Of a stretch of DNA of 50,501 nucleotides, positions 1-9,900 are shown one piece after another. The DNA lies in NCBI GenBank assembly GCA_009782475.1, contig WRIZ01000012.1:1-50501 (forward strand). The letters are read 5' to 3'. This DNA comes from Oscillospiraceae bacterium. GTDB taxonomy: Bacteria; Bacillota; Clostridia; Oscillospirales; UBA929. The stretch's first letter is position 1. Every line of letters starts with the position of its first letter. A model generated the notes under the pieces. The model was given only the letters and a program-made list of their open reading frames with translations, had not been told where the DNA came from and did not search any database. Position numbers and translations under genes: made by a program.

Positions 1-2
1 GC

Positions 3-1112
3 TATAAACTGCTGACCGAGTTGGCGCAAGTATTTGTTGACCTCGTACGCGATACAGGCGGCAATAACAGCCACCGTTTCCTGCTCATTCCGGGCTACAA
101 CACAGACGTGGATAAAACCGTTGACGCCCGCTTCCAAATGCCCCAGGACAAGGCGAACAAACTCCTCTTATCCGTTCACTACTACACGCCGTGGAGCTAC
201 TGCGGCGACACATCCGGCGTGGGGCTTTGGGGTAAAGTGAGCGAAGTTGAGCAAATGAACGAGCTGCTGGGAAGTCTGGATAAATTCAACAGCATGGGCT
301 ACGGCGTTGTGCTGGGCGAATGGGGCGTGCTGGACAACGAAGGCCCCGACCGATTGAGTTATTTTACCAACTTCCTTGATAACTGCGACCTGTACGGATA
401 TGTACCCATGCTGTGGGATACGGGATACGATCCCCGTTACGGCGGGCTGTTTGACAGGAACGATACCGTCTCCGTCGTCGCGCCCGAAATCGCCGACTTA
501 TTCAAGAACAGAGCCGCGCGTGAAAAAAGCGCGGATGAGCTGATCCAGGACGCGAAGGATAATATGGCTTGGTTGCTCAGGAAAGCCGCCAACAGACCGG
601 AAATCACCATTTCCGCCGACGAGGCGTTCGCGTGGATCATGTTTGCGAGCGGCGACTGGAATACGTTATACTGCAATCAGGATAAATATGACCCGGACGT
701 CAAAACCGTCGGCGTTGTAGCGACCGATGCTGAGGTCACAGACGGTTCAGGCACGTATACGGTGGCTCTCGACTTTACCGGCACCGCCGCCGGATATGCC
801 AACGGCATCGTCTTTTCCGCTGTGGGGATCATAAACGGCGAAATACTCTTTCCGGGGTACTTTGTCGAAATCAAGGAAGTTCTGCTCAACGGCAAACCGA
901 TTGAGTTCTCCGGCAAACCGTATACGACAAACGACAACCCGGTCACCACAAGGGTCAATCTCTACAATGACTGGGTCAATGATTTACCGGAGCAGGCCAG
1001 AGTCCTTGACGGCGATTTATCCGACGCCACATGGAACCCGATGGAAAAATATATCGACGATCGTATAGAAACAATATCGGTTACATTTGAGTACGTCGAA
1101 GGGGTTCGTTAA
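3..1112 (+). CDS. GH5 endoglucanase (cellulase), 5' end missing
   Basis: The reading frame is open from base 3, so the gene begins before the window; the TTG at 21 is only an internal codon. The visible part starts within the GH5 TIM barrel (a helix like LLTELAQVFVDLVRDTGG, then RFLLIPGYN). The barrel-end motif VVLGEWGVLD carries the expected nucleophile Glu at bases 318-320. The acid/base Asn-Glu-Pro motif would lie upstream and cannot be checked. From about base 520 onward a second domain follows (GTYTVALDFTGTAAGYANG region) that looks like a carbohydrate-binding beta-sandwich; I cannot name its family. GH5 enzymes cut beta-1,4-glucans or mannans, and a secreted enzyme is expected although the signal peptide is not visible. 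It ends 2 bases before a sugar ABC permease gene, so it probably belongs to one polysaccharide-use operon with 1115-5271. Confidence 0.85.
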   Translation, partial: YKLLTELAQVFVDLVRDTGGNNSHRFLLIPGYNTDVDKTVDARFQMPQDKANKLLLSVHYYTPWSYCGDTSGVGLWGKVSEVEQMNELLGSLDKFNSMGYGVVLGEWGVLDNEGPDRLSYFTNFLDNCDLYGYVPMLWDTGYDPRYGGLFDRNDTVSVVAPEIADLFKNRAAREKSADELIQDAKDNMAWLLRKAANRPEITISADEAFAWIMFASGDWNTLYCNQDKYDPDVKTVGVVATDAEVTDGSGTYTVALDFTGTAAGYANGIVFSAVGIINGEILFPGYFVEIKEVLLNGKPIEFSGKPYTTNDNPVTTRVNLYNDWVNDLPEQARVLDGDLSDATWNPMEKYIDDRIETISVTFEYVEGVR

Positions 1113-1114
1113 TC

Positions 1115-2569
1115 ATGGTACAAACCATGCCGGGAAATTCCCGTTTGCTGGATAGGCTGCCGATGGTGGTTCTGCGGTGTTTGGCCGTAGTGACATTTAT
1201 CGCGGCGTTTGTTGCCCCGCTCAACCCGGCGCGCCTGTCCGAACGCATCAATCAGAACGCATCGCTTTTTACCAGCACCATCTCTTATTCCACCACGGGG
1301 TCGGAATTTATACGCGCGCTTGACAGGGGCTGGATCGAGCAATCGGCTCTCACATTCACCTACATCGGCGCGCTGATCACCGGCTTGGCGGTTGCCATTA
1401 TAGCCGCGGCGTTTTGTTTGAGCCTCGGAAAGATAAGGATGGAGAGGCTGAGCGTCAAAATCATGATGTCCGGCGCGTTGGCCGGGCTGGCCGGAATGGG
1501 CGTCCTGCGCCTTGCGCTCGGCATGATGGAAGGGACATCAAACCTTGACCATGTCAAGCCGATGAACCCCGGCGGGATCACAGCGTTCACCGTCTTGTTC
1601 GCGGCGGCATTGCTCGTGTCGGCCGCCGCGTGGCTCAGGCTTCCCAAAGCGGTGGAGAGCGACCGGTATGAGATCGAACCCAAGTACCGGCTTTTCCTGA
1701 TGATCCTCCCTTTCCTCGTCTTGGTGGGGTTATTCTCCTATCTGCCGTTATGGTTTTGGCGGGTTTCGTTCTATGACAACTACATCCCGGGGGTAGAACT
1801 GGCGTCGGAAGATTTTGTCGGGCTTAAGTGGCTGCGTTTCCTGTTTGGAGCCACCCGCCACGATATTCTGCGCGTCTTGAAAAACACCTTTGTCATGAGC
1901 GGGATCGGGCTTGCGACGGCATGGCTGCCGATGATGTTCGCCATTTTTCTCTCCGAGCTGCGGTTCAAATCCTTCAAACGCGGCGTGCAGACATTGACCA
2001 CCATCCCGAACTTTATCAGCTGGGTGCTGGTTTACAGCGTGGCTTTCGCCGTTTTTTCCACCGAAGGGTTCCTCAACTGGATGCTCGAAAGCCTGGGGGT
2101 TATCACAGAAGGCTCGAACTACTTACTGAGCGATAAGTATCTTTGGCTCAAAATGTGGCTGTACGGCACATGGAAAGGGCTGGGCTGGAGTGCCATCATC
2201 TACATTGCCGGTATTTCCAGCATCGACCCGCAGCTGCATGAAGCGGCAACGGTTGACGGCGCGGGCCGATTCAGGCGGATGTGGCACGTCACCGTGCCGG
2301 GGCTGATGTCCACCTTCTTTGTCCTTCTTCTCCTCGGTATTTCCAATATTTTGAGCAACGGCATGGATCAATATTTGGTCTTTGAAAACCACTCCACCAG
2401 GTCGGCTATTGAAGTATTGGATCTCTATGTCTACAACATCGGGCTGGGGCGCGGGAGCAATATACCGCTGGCGACCCTGGTCGGTATGCTGAAATCCATC
2501 ATCAGCGTGACGCTGCTGTTTGCCGCCAACAGGGCATCAAAGTCATTAAGGGGGGAGAGCATTGTATAA
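1115..2569 (+). CDS. sugar ABC transporter permease, LplB type, with extra N-terminal membrane region
   Basis: This is an inner-membrane permease of the binding-protein-dependent (MalF/LplB) class. The C-terminal ~230 residues hold the transport domain, including the ATPase-contacting EAA loop (HEAATVDGAGRFRRMWHVTVP, about residue 373). At 484 residues it is much longer than the ~300 usual for LplB. The first ~185 residues form about four additional membrane helices, for example TYIGALITGLAVAIIAAAF. The start ATG has an AAGGGG ribosome-binding site inside the end of the GH5 gene. The next permease overlaps its end by 8 bases, indicating translational coupling. The substrate is presumably an oligosaccharide released by the neighbouring GH5 enzyme; this is inferred from context. 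No ATPase gene lies in this cluster, so a shared MsmX-like ATPase is likely. Confidence 0.88.
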   Translation: MVQTMPGNSRLLDRLPMVVLRCLAVVTFIAAFVAPLNPARLSERINQNASLFTSTISYSTTGSEFIRALDRGWIEQSALTFTYIGALITGLAVAIIAAAFCLSLGKIRMERLSVKIMMSGALAGLAGMGVLRLALGMMEGTSNLDHVKPMNPGGITAFTVLFAAALLVSAAAWLRLPKAVESDRYEIEPKYRLFLMILPFLVLVGLFSYLPLWFWRVSFYDNYIPGVELASEDFVGLKWLRFLFGATRHDILRVLKNTFVMSGIGLATAWLPMMFAIFLSELRFKSFKRGVQTLTTIPNFISWVLVYSVAFAVFSTEGFLNWMLESLGVITEGSNYLLSDKYLWLKMWLYGTWKGLGWSAIIYIAGISSIDPQLHEAATVDGAGRFRRMWHVTVPGLMSTFFVLLLLGISNILSNGMDQYLVFENHSTRSAIEVLDLYVYNIGLGRGSNIPLATLVGMLKSIISVTLLFAANRASKSLRGESIV

Positions 2570-3485
2570 AGAAGGACGAATCCTCAAATATATGTATAAG
2601 CAAAGCGCGGGCGACCACGTCTTCAACATTTCCAATGCCGTATTCTTCGCGCTGTTCACCCTGTTATGCACCTTCCCCATATACTACCTCTTCATCAACA
2701 CCATCAGCGACAACGGTTTGGTTTTGGCCGGAAAGATCAACCTCTTCCCGGAAGGCGTCCACTTCAAAAACTATACCGCTCTGCTTAACGTAGGCGCGCT
2801 GAAAAACGCCGCGGTCATCTCTGTGGTAAGGACGGTCGTCGGCACGGTCTGCATGGTGCTGTCGTGCGCCTTTGTAGGGTATCTGATCACCCAGCAGCAA
2901 ATGTTCGCGCGGAAGATCGTTTACCGCTTTATCATCATCACCATGTACTTTAACGCCGGGCTCATCCCCTGGTTCGTGAACATGTCGATGCTGGGTCTGA
3001 CCAACAACTTTTGGGGCTATATCATCCCGGCCGTCGTACAGCCGTTCAACATTATCCTGATCAAGACATACATCGAATCCATCCCCAAAGAGATGGAGGA
3101 AAGTGCCTTTATTGACGGCGCAGGGTACTTTACCGTCTTTTCAAGGATCATCTTTCCGCTGAGCAAACCCATTTTGGCGACGGTTGCCGTGTTCGGCGCG
3201 GTGGGTCACTGGAACTCCTTTATCGACTCCATGATCCTGATGGGCAGCAATGATAAACTATACACCCTGCAGCACAGGTTATATATCTATCTTCAGCAGG
3301 CGACCAACCTTGAAAGGCTTGTGCAAGGCGGCAGTGTGACAAAAGAGGATATTGAAGCCGCTCTCAGCAGCCGTATCAACTCCATGACGGTTGCCATGGT
3401 GTCGGTCATCCCCATTTTGATGGTCTATCCGCTCATGCAGCGATTCTTCCAGAAAGGGCTGATGCTGGGAGCTGTGAAAGGTTAA
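2562..3485 (+). CDS. sugar ABC transporter permease, YtcP/LplC type
   Basis: This is the second permease subunit of the same importer, 307 residues with about six membrane helices. The conserved EAA loop appears as EESAFIDGAGYFTVFSRIIFP near residue 178, where the ATPase docks. The C-terminus (MQRFFQKGLMLGAVKG) is typical of the YtcP/LplC family, so the gene is complete. I choose the TTG at 2562 because AGGGGGGAG sits 3-10 bases before it; an ATG at 2592 is an alternative but lacks as good a site. It overlaps the upstream permease by 8 bases and is followed after 52 bases by the binding-protein gene, completing the importer apart from its ATPase. Confidence 0.9.
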   Translation: MYKEGRILKYMYKQSAGDHVFNISNAVFFALFTLLCTFPIYYLFINTISDNGLVLAGKINLFPEGVHFKNYTALLNVGALKNAAVISVVRTVVGTVCMVLSCAFVGYLITQQQMFARKIVYRFIIITMYFNAGLIPWFVNMSMLGLTNNFWGYIIPAVVQPFNIILIKTYIESIPKEMEESAFIDGAGYFTVFSRIIFPLSKPILATVAVFGAVGHWNSFIDSMILMGSNDKLYTLQHRLYIYLQQATNLERLVQGGSVTKEDIEAALSSRINSMTVAMVSVIPILMVYPLMQRFFQKGLMLGAVKG

Positions 3486-3537
3486 CGCAAGAAAACTTCA
3501 AACACGGCATAAACACACTATTTATAGGAGGGTATAT

Positions 3538-5271
3538 ATGAAAAGCAAACTAAGAAAAATCGCGCTGGCACTGGCGGTTATGTTACTTGTCCCGATCTTC
3601 GCGGCCTGCGGCGGCGGCGACAGCGGCGGCAAAAAAGGCGCGCCGATCGAACTGACCATTTACACGCAAGTGTCCAATGTCCCCGGCGAACTGGTCGGCT
3701 GGGGCGCGGAGGTTCTGCTGGAGAAATTCAATGTCAAAGTCAACATCATCAACGACGGCACCGACGGGACTTTCCAAACACGCATGGCGGGCGGCTTCCT
3801 CGGCGACATCGTCATTTTCGGCTCAGACGGCGACGAGTTTCAAGACGCCGCCGAGTTCGGCTTCCTGCTTGATTGGGAGGAAGACGACCTGGTAAAAGAC
3901 TATGAGTATATCAGCCAGTATTTTGCCCATGCCATGGAGAAAAACCGCAACATCACGGCCAAAAGAGACGAAGACGGCAACATCACCCAACCGGGTAAAA
4001 TTCACGGTTTTGGCCATAATGTAGCGGGAAGTTCTCAGGAAACCGCGGCTTTCTACTATTATCCCCACCTCCGCTATGACCTGTATCAAAAGCTGGGTTT
4101 CCCGGTGATCGAAACCTTGGAGGATTTCATTCCCGTGTTGGCCGATATGGTTGCCATGGAGCCGGTTTCCGACATCGGAACCAAGACCTATGCAGTTTCT
4201 TCCTTCAACGATTGGGACGGCGATATGGTCATGATGGTCAAATCGACCGCCGCGCTGTATGGCTGGGAGGAATTCCACTTCGGCCTGTATGACACAAAAA
4301 CACGGACATGGGAGGATTGCCTGAAAAGAGACGGCTGGTATATCCGCTGCCTTAAATTCTACAATACCCTCAACCAAATGGGATTGTTCGACCCCGACTC
4401 CCAAACGCAAAAATACAACGGAATGCACGAAAAATACCTCAACGGCGCGGCTATGTTCAACATCTTCGAGTGGATCGCCAGCGCCTTCAACACAGACGAG
4501 CATAAAGAAGCGGGCAAAGTGATGGCGCCCGTGGTCGCTCAGGATCAAATCAACCTGGCCGACGGGTTGAGCGTGTTCGGCAAAAACATTGTTTGGACGA
4601 TCGGCTCCAACACGCAATACCCCGAGCTCTGCATGGAGATCATCAACTGGTTCTGCTCCCCCGAAGGCACGCTGACCAACGAGTACGGCCCCCGAGGTCT
4701 CACATGGGACTTTGACGAAGACGGCGAATCCTATTTGACCGAACTCGGCATACAATGCCAGCTCGATAAGGAAAACACCATCATCACTTACGGAGACTGG
4801 ACAGGAACCTATAAATACGGCGAGTTCCAGCACAACAACCGCACATGGGCAAAAGACGCGGTCAACCCCGATTCGCCCAAAGGGCAAACCTTCAACTATG
4901 AGTATTGGGACAGCACCATCCTCAACAGGGTCGTGACCCCCATTGAGCAGGATTGGCGCGACTGGACAGGGTTTACCCAGCCGGACGATTGGTTTGTCTC
5001 TATGGGCAAGAAAACCGTCGCCATTGCGACCAAGTATTCTAAGTCCAAAAGAAGCAGGGAACTGGAGACCATTTGGAAACAAGTGCAGAACGCCATTAAG
5101 GAAAACTCTTGGAAAGCCATCGAAGCAAAAACCGACGAGGAGTTCAACGAATATGTAGATACAATGATCGAAAAAGCCTATTTATATGGCTTTGAACAAT
5201 GCCGCGAATGGATCGAAGGGGAAGTTGAAAAGAGAAAGAAAGCGGAGGATGAAATCCTTAGCATGGGCTAA
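3538..5271 (+). CDS. extracellular sugar-binding lipoprotein of the ABC importer
   Basis: This is a 577-residue solute-binding protein of the large LplA/YtcQ-like class that delivers sugars to LplB/LplC permeases. The N-terminus is a lipoprotein signal: basic start, hydrophobic core, then the lipobox FAAC with lipidated Cys24, followed by a Gly/Ser/Lys linker. The mature protein should be tethered to the outer face of the membrane. The start ATG has an optimal AGGAGGG site 7 bases upstream. Aromatic residues are abundant (many Trp and Tyr), which fits stacking against sugar rings. It is the last gene of the GH5-permease-permease cluster; a strong hairpin follows at 5293. The exact glycan is unknown. 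Confidence 0.9.
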   Translation: MKSKLRKIALALAVMLLVPIFAACGGGDSGGKKGAPIELTIYTQVSNVPGELVGWGAEVLLEKFNVKVNIINDGTDGTFQTRMAGGFLGDIVIFGSDGDEFQDAAEFGFLLDWEEDDLVKDYEYISQYFAHAMEKNRNITAKRDEDGNITQPGKIHGFGHNVAGSSQETAAFYYYPHLRYDLYQKLGFPVIETLEDFIPVLADMVAMEPVSDIGTKTYAVSSFNDWDGDMVMMVKSTAALYGWEEFHFGLYDTKTRTWEDCLKRDGWYIRCLKFYNTLNQMGLFDPDSQTQKYNGMHEKYLNGAAMFNIFEWIASAFNTDEHKEAGKVMAPVVAQDQINLADGLSVFGKNIVWTIGSNTQYPELCMEIINWFCSPEGTLTNEYGPRGLTWDFDEDGESYLTELGIQCQLDKENTIITYGDWTGTYKYGEFQHNNRTWAKDAVNPDSPKGQTFNYEYWDSTILNRVVTPIEQDWRDWTGFTQPDDWFVSMGKKTVAIATKYSKSKRSRELETIWKQVQNAIKENSWKAIEAKTDEEFNEYVDTMIEKAYLYGFEQCREWIEGEVEKRKKAEDEILSMG

Positions 5272-5292
5272 CCGGCGAACTAACTGCCACAA

Positions 5293-5320
5293 CGGGAACA
5301 AGCCTTTAGGCTTGTTCCCG
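5293..5320 (+). terminator. 12-bp stem hairpin between sugar importer and pyruvate kinase
   Basis: A perfect 12-base inverted repeat (CGGGAACAAGCC with its complement) encloses a TTTA loop. It lies 22 bases after the binding-protein stop codon. No run of T follows, so it may act as a weak terminator or as a 3' end stabiliser for the upstream message rather than a strong intrinsic terminator. Confidence 0.6.
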
Positions 5321-5354
5321 CTATGGTATATTGAGGGAAAAGGGGAGTGCTGAA

Positions 5355-6791
5355 ATGAGAAAAACAAAGATCATCGCCACATTGGGGCCGGCCAACAACG
5401 ATCCCGAAGTTTTGCGTAAAATGGTCAGAGCCGGAATGGACACCGCAAGGATCAATTTTTCCCATGCCGACTATGAAGATACACGCCGGCGGGTGGAAGC
5501 GTTACGTAAAATATGCGGGGAAGAGGGGCGGCAGGTTGCCCTTTTGGCCGATACCAAAGGGCCGGAGATTCGTTTGGGCAAATTTGAAGGCGGACGTACC
5601 GAGCTGACGGAGGGAAGCACCTTTACGCTGGTTTCCGATGAGATTCTCGGTAACGCCGAACGCGCTTCCGTTACCTATGCCGGGCTGCCGGGAGATGTGT
5701 CCCCGGGGAGCCGTATCCTGTTGGACGACGGGCTGATCGAACTGCGGGTCGAGCAATGCACCGAAAATACCATCACAACAACCGTGCTGAACGGCGGTTC
5801 GCTATCCAATCATAAAGGGGTGAATGTCCCCAACGCGCGGCTGCAAATGCCGTTTATCAGCGAGAAAGACCGCGCCGACCTGCGTTTCGCCGTGGAGCTG
5901 GAGTTTGATTTTGTGGCGGCTTCCTTTGTGCGGTCGGCCGAAGACGTTATTCTTCTGCGGCGCGAACTGCACCGGTGGGGCGGAGACAAGATCATGATCA
6001 TCGCCAAGATCGAGAACGCCGAAGGGGTTCAGAACGCCGACGCCATATTGGAAGAAGCCAACGGTTTGATGGTGGCGCGCGGCGACCTGGGCGTGGAGAT
6101 CGAATACGCCGAACTGCCCGTTATTCAGAAAGAGCTGATCAAAAAAGCCTGCAGGCAAGGCAAAAATGTGATCACGGCGACCCAGATGCTCGAATCCATG
6201 ATCCACAACCCCCGCCCCACCCGGGCGGAAACCTCGGATGTGGCCAACGCCATCTACGACGGAACCGGCGCGGTGATGCTGTCGGGCGAAACGGCAACCG
6301 GGAAATACCCGGTTGAGGCGTTGTCGGCTATGGCGCGCATCGCCGAACGGGCAGAGACCGATATTGATTACCGCAAGCGTTTCCATTTGAGCGACGTCCG
6401 CTTCGAGACGTCGGTCAACAACGCCATTGCCCACGCGGCGGTGACAACGGCGCACGACCTTGACGCAACGGCCATTTTAACCGTCACCATGTCCGGCAAT
6501 ACCGCCCGCCTTATATCCAAATTCCGCCCGTTATGCCCCATCATCGCCTGTACGCACGATAAACGCGTTCAGCGTCAGCTCATGCTGGCCTGGGGGGTTA
6601 CCCCTCTTCTCACCAAGATCGAAACAGAGGTGGCGGAACTGTTCGACTTTTCGGTTACCTCCGCTTTGGACGCGGGAAAGATCAGCGAAGGGGATTTAAT
6701 CGTTCTGGCGGCCGGGCTGCCGCTGGATTCCCCCGTGGGCACCAATATGCTCAAGGTACATGAAGCGGGGCGGAATACATCGGTTTTGTAA
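5355..6791 (+). CDS. pyk: pyruvate kinase
   Basis: This catalyses phosphoenolpyruvate + ADP to pyruvate + ATP in cytosolic glycolysis. The family signatures are all visible: KIIATLGPA at the N-terminus, TARINFSHA, DTKGPEIRLG, the catalytic lysine segment IIAKIENAEG, the metal- and PEP-binding MVARGDLGVEI and TQMLESM. I start at the ATG at 5355, preceded by AGGGGAG, rather than the upstream in-frame TTG at 5331; this gives 478 residues, the usual length of the short form without the extra C-terminal PEP-utiliser-like domain of Bacillus enzymes. It is a single gene between hairpins at 5293 and 6887, and has no sequence link to its neighbours beyond feeding sugars taken up next door into glycolysis. 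Confidence 0.97.
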   Translation: MRKTKIIATLGPANNDPEVLRKMVRAGMDTARINFSHADYEDTRRRVEALRKICGEEGRQVALLADTKGPEIRLGKFEGGRTELTEGSTFTLVSDEILGNAERASVTYAGLPGDVSPGSRILLDDGLIELRVEQCTENTITTTVLNGGSLSNHKGVNVPNARLQMPFISEKDRADLRFAVELEFDFVAASFVRSAEDVILLRRELHRWGGDKIMIIAKIENAEGVQNADAILEEANGLMVARGDLGVEIEYAELPVIQKELIKKACRQGKNVITATQMLESMIHNPRPTRAETSDVANAIYDGTGAVMLSGETATGKYPVEALSAMARIAERAETDIDYRKRFHLSDVRFETSVNNAIAHAAVTTAHDLDATAILTVTMSGNTARLISKFRPLCPIIACTHDKRVQRQLMLAWGVTPLLTKIETEVAELFDFSVTSALDAGKISEGDLIVLAAGLPLDSPVGTNMLKVHEAGRNTSVL

Positions 6792-6856
6792 ATCCGCTAT
6801 AAAACTAAGATGGTCAAAAAAGTATCAGAAAAAGAAGGTATCGTAGTAGCTATATG

Positions 6857-6872
6857 TTAACAGCCCTGTTAA
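6857..6872. promoter_or_regulatory. 16-base palindrome upstream of surface phosphatase gene
   Basis: TTAACAG, a two-base centre and CTGTTAA form a perfect palindrome in the 151-base AT-rich gap between pyk and the phosphatase gene. The shape and position would suit an operator for a dimeric regulator. I could not identify a convincing -35/-10 pair here, so its role is open. Confidence 0.3.
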
Positions 6873-6886
6873 AATATACAGTAGAG

Positions 6887-6910
6887 GCGGCTGATTCTCT
6901 AATCAGCCGC
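6887..6910 (+). terminator. intrinsic terminator after pyruvate kinase
   Basis: A 10-base perfect stem (GCGGCTGATT and its complement) with a CTCT loop is followed by a T-rich stretch (TTCATTACTTATT). It lies 95 bases past the pyk stop and just before the ribosome-binding site of the next gene, so it could also act as an attenuator for the phosphatase gene. Confidence 0.65.
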
Positions 6911-6942
6911 TTCATTACTTATTAAGAAGGAGAGCAGTTCAC

Positions 6943-9900
6943 ATGAAGAAACGGAGAATCTTGTCCCTGCTGCTGACCGTCGCCATGGTGTTCAGCATCA
7001 TGCCGGTCATCGCGCTGCCGGTTTCGGCGGCTTCCGGCGACACATTCCAATGGAGCGTTTTTCCCGCTGACGCCGATATAAGCGACGTTGGCACGGAAGG
7101 CAACTCCGGCAGCGGCCATGTGCTGAAACTGGACAACATCGGGTTAAGTGACGCCAACCTTCCCTTCGGCAGCGCGACATTGAATTTCGATTTTCAGGTA
7201 GCGCACAATGCCGAAAGACGGATTCTTGTATGGACAGATCTATCCGGTTCGGAAGATGAAATCGAGGATATACCCTTTGCCGCAACCGAAAACATCCTTG
7301 CGGGAAGGGTCGTGGTGTCTGATGTTTTCTTTGGCGGCACAACGGAATCAAATATACAGATTCCCAAAGGACTGTTATACGACGGGGAAACATACGCAAA
7401 TACAATCTATGTCATGCTGGGTATCAACAAAAGCCCCATAGGCATACCCGGGGCTTCCGATAACTATACCGAAGCTGCCGGAAACAGGGGCGGAAATGCC
7501 CGAAACGGCGTCAACGGCGTTGACCTCGCCAGAGAGTTTGACATTTTCGAGACAGTGACATTAACGCTTTCTTCAGAGTATATCCTTAATACAGCGTGGA
7601 CAATCAATCCCGCCGACGTCAATGTCAGCCGGCAGGGCGAAGGCAATCATGTGCTGAAGTTGAGCAATTTGGGGTTTGAAAAGGAAAACCTCCCTGAAAT
7701 CGGCGGCGTTTTAGAGGTTAACTACATAGAGGGTCAAAACAGCAACAGGCGGTATGTGGCGTGGACGGATTTATCCGGGGACGCCGATGAAATCGGCGAC
7801 ATTACCTTTGCCACGCCGGAAAACCTTGCGGACGGTAAAATCGTCAGATCGGCTTCTGTCGTCCCGGCCGGGACGACTGCCGTGGAACTCCCCATCCCGC
7901 AGGAGCTGCTTTATGACGAGGATACGGATACCTACGCGACAGAGATTTACCTCCTCCTGACCACAGACAGTGTCGATGATATGCAAACGCCGGGCGGCAA
8001 CAGGGGCGCGGCGGAGTTCGTCAGGTTTGACTCTATCACGCTGAAGGTAACCGAACCTCCGCAGTTCGCCACCTACATCTCCCTCAACCCCGGAGCCAAT
8101 CCTTCCGAAATAGGCTTCACATGGTGGACGGAGAAAGATACGGCGAGCACGACGGTGCTTCAGCTTGCCAAAGCGTCGGACGTCAGCAACAAGGAGATGC
8201 CCGCGGACGCGAAAGAGTTCACAGGCACACGCGCTTATGCCGCGTATGGGTTTGACGTCAACCGCGTCATGGTGACCGGGTTGGAGAAAAACACCGAGTA
8301 TGCCTACCGTTTGGGCAACGGCAGCGAGTGGACGAAAATCTACACCTTCAAAACATACGACCCGGACGGGAAATACAACGTCATCGCGGTCGCCGACCCG
8401 CAGATCAGCTCGGGGGACGGCAGAATGTGGAGAGCTTCGCTGGAAAAAGCGGTCGCTCAGGCCGGTAAAATGGGCGGGGCGAGCTTCTTGATGAGCGCGG
8501 GCGATCAGATCAACAAACACAACAGCATGATTGAAATGGATGAATTTTTATCCCCGCCGGAGCTGAAAGGCCTCCCGGTCATGGTCACGGTCGGCAACCA
8601 CGATACCGACGATGAAGCGACCGGAGCGGCGTTTGAAAACGTCGGGCTTCTCCCGCTGGTATACAACTGGCCCAACTACAACAATTTGGCTGGGATCGGG
8701 GCGGAAAAAGAGATTCGCGGCGGCGGCGATTATTACTTCAGCTACGGCAACACCCTGTATATATCCATCAACTCCAACGTCAGGGAAGCCGAAAATCATG
8801 ACGCTTTCATCGCGGAAGCGGTTGCTTCCCACCCGGACGCGACATGGAAAATCGCCCTCTTCCATCATGACATTTACGGAACAGGCCCTCACGCGGGCGT
8901 TGGGTTCGGCGATTCGGCCAACTTGCAGGAAACATGGTCGCCCATGCTCGACAAATACGGGATTGACCTTGCCGTCAACGGGCACGACCACGTGTACGCC
9001 CGTTCCAAGTTCTATAAAGACGACACCTATATGAAAAACCAAATGCCTGCCGTCCTTGACATTGACGAAAAAGGACTCTTCAAACCCAACGCGGGAACCT
9101 ATGTGCAGCCGGACGGCATCCTGTATATGGGGCTGGCGTCACCCACAAACAAGACATACGTAGCCGAAGTGCTTGACTGGGTCGCCTTCACCTCCCCCCG
9201 GGATACAACGGTGGGCGAGTATTCGATCATCACGGTCGAAGGCGGCGACCTTACCTTCAGCGTCTACCGCACAGACGGCGACGACCCGATCGACAGCATC
9301 ACCCTCCGCAAAAAAGCCCAGTATGATGACCTGCAAACCCTTATCCCGGGCTGCGAAGAAGTGAAAAAAGGCGGGATCACAGACGCGACGTGGAACGCTT
9401 TCCTGGCCGAAATCGTGAAAGCCAAAGCCGTGGAAGCCTCGGCTTCGGCAGACGCCATCCATGCCGCCTATGTCGCGCTGTACAACGCTTACTACGCGCT
9501 CGACCCCAACACCGATAAAGAAGCGTTGGGAGAATTGCTGGCAAAAGTGAAACAAACGCTTGATACCGCCACCGAAGGCAAATGGGAAGGTCAATATCCC
9601 TTCGGTTCGAGAGAGATTTTGCGGGGATTCTACAACGAAGCCTTTGCGGTTTATGATTTCAGGCTCTCCCTCCAAAGCGAGATCGACGCCGCTTACGCCT
9701 TGCTGGCTCCCGCCTACGAAGAATTCTTAGCCTCGGTGAGCGATATTCCGAGGCCTTGGATCGATGTCCACGAAATCAAAGCCGACGAACTGTATACCAT
9801 GGACTTGATCAACTGGATGGATGACAGCGAAGTCTTCTTTTGGGGGAACAATCCTCAGGAAAGATACCGCGCCCATCATACCAAAGCGCACTTTGCCGGA

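Noticed and set aside
3823-5082. Long minus-strand open frame (419 codons) opposite the sugar-binding protein gene
   Set aside because: The plus-strand gene has a lipobox, ribosome-binding site and family features; the minus frame has no recognisable motifs and arises from GC-rich third positions.
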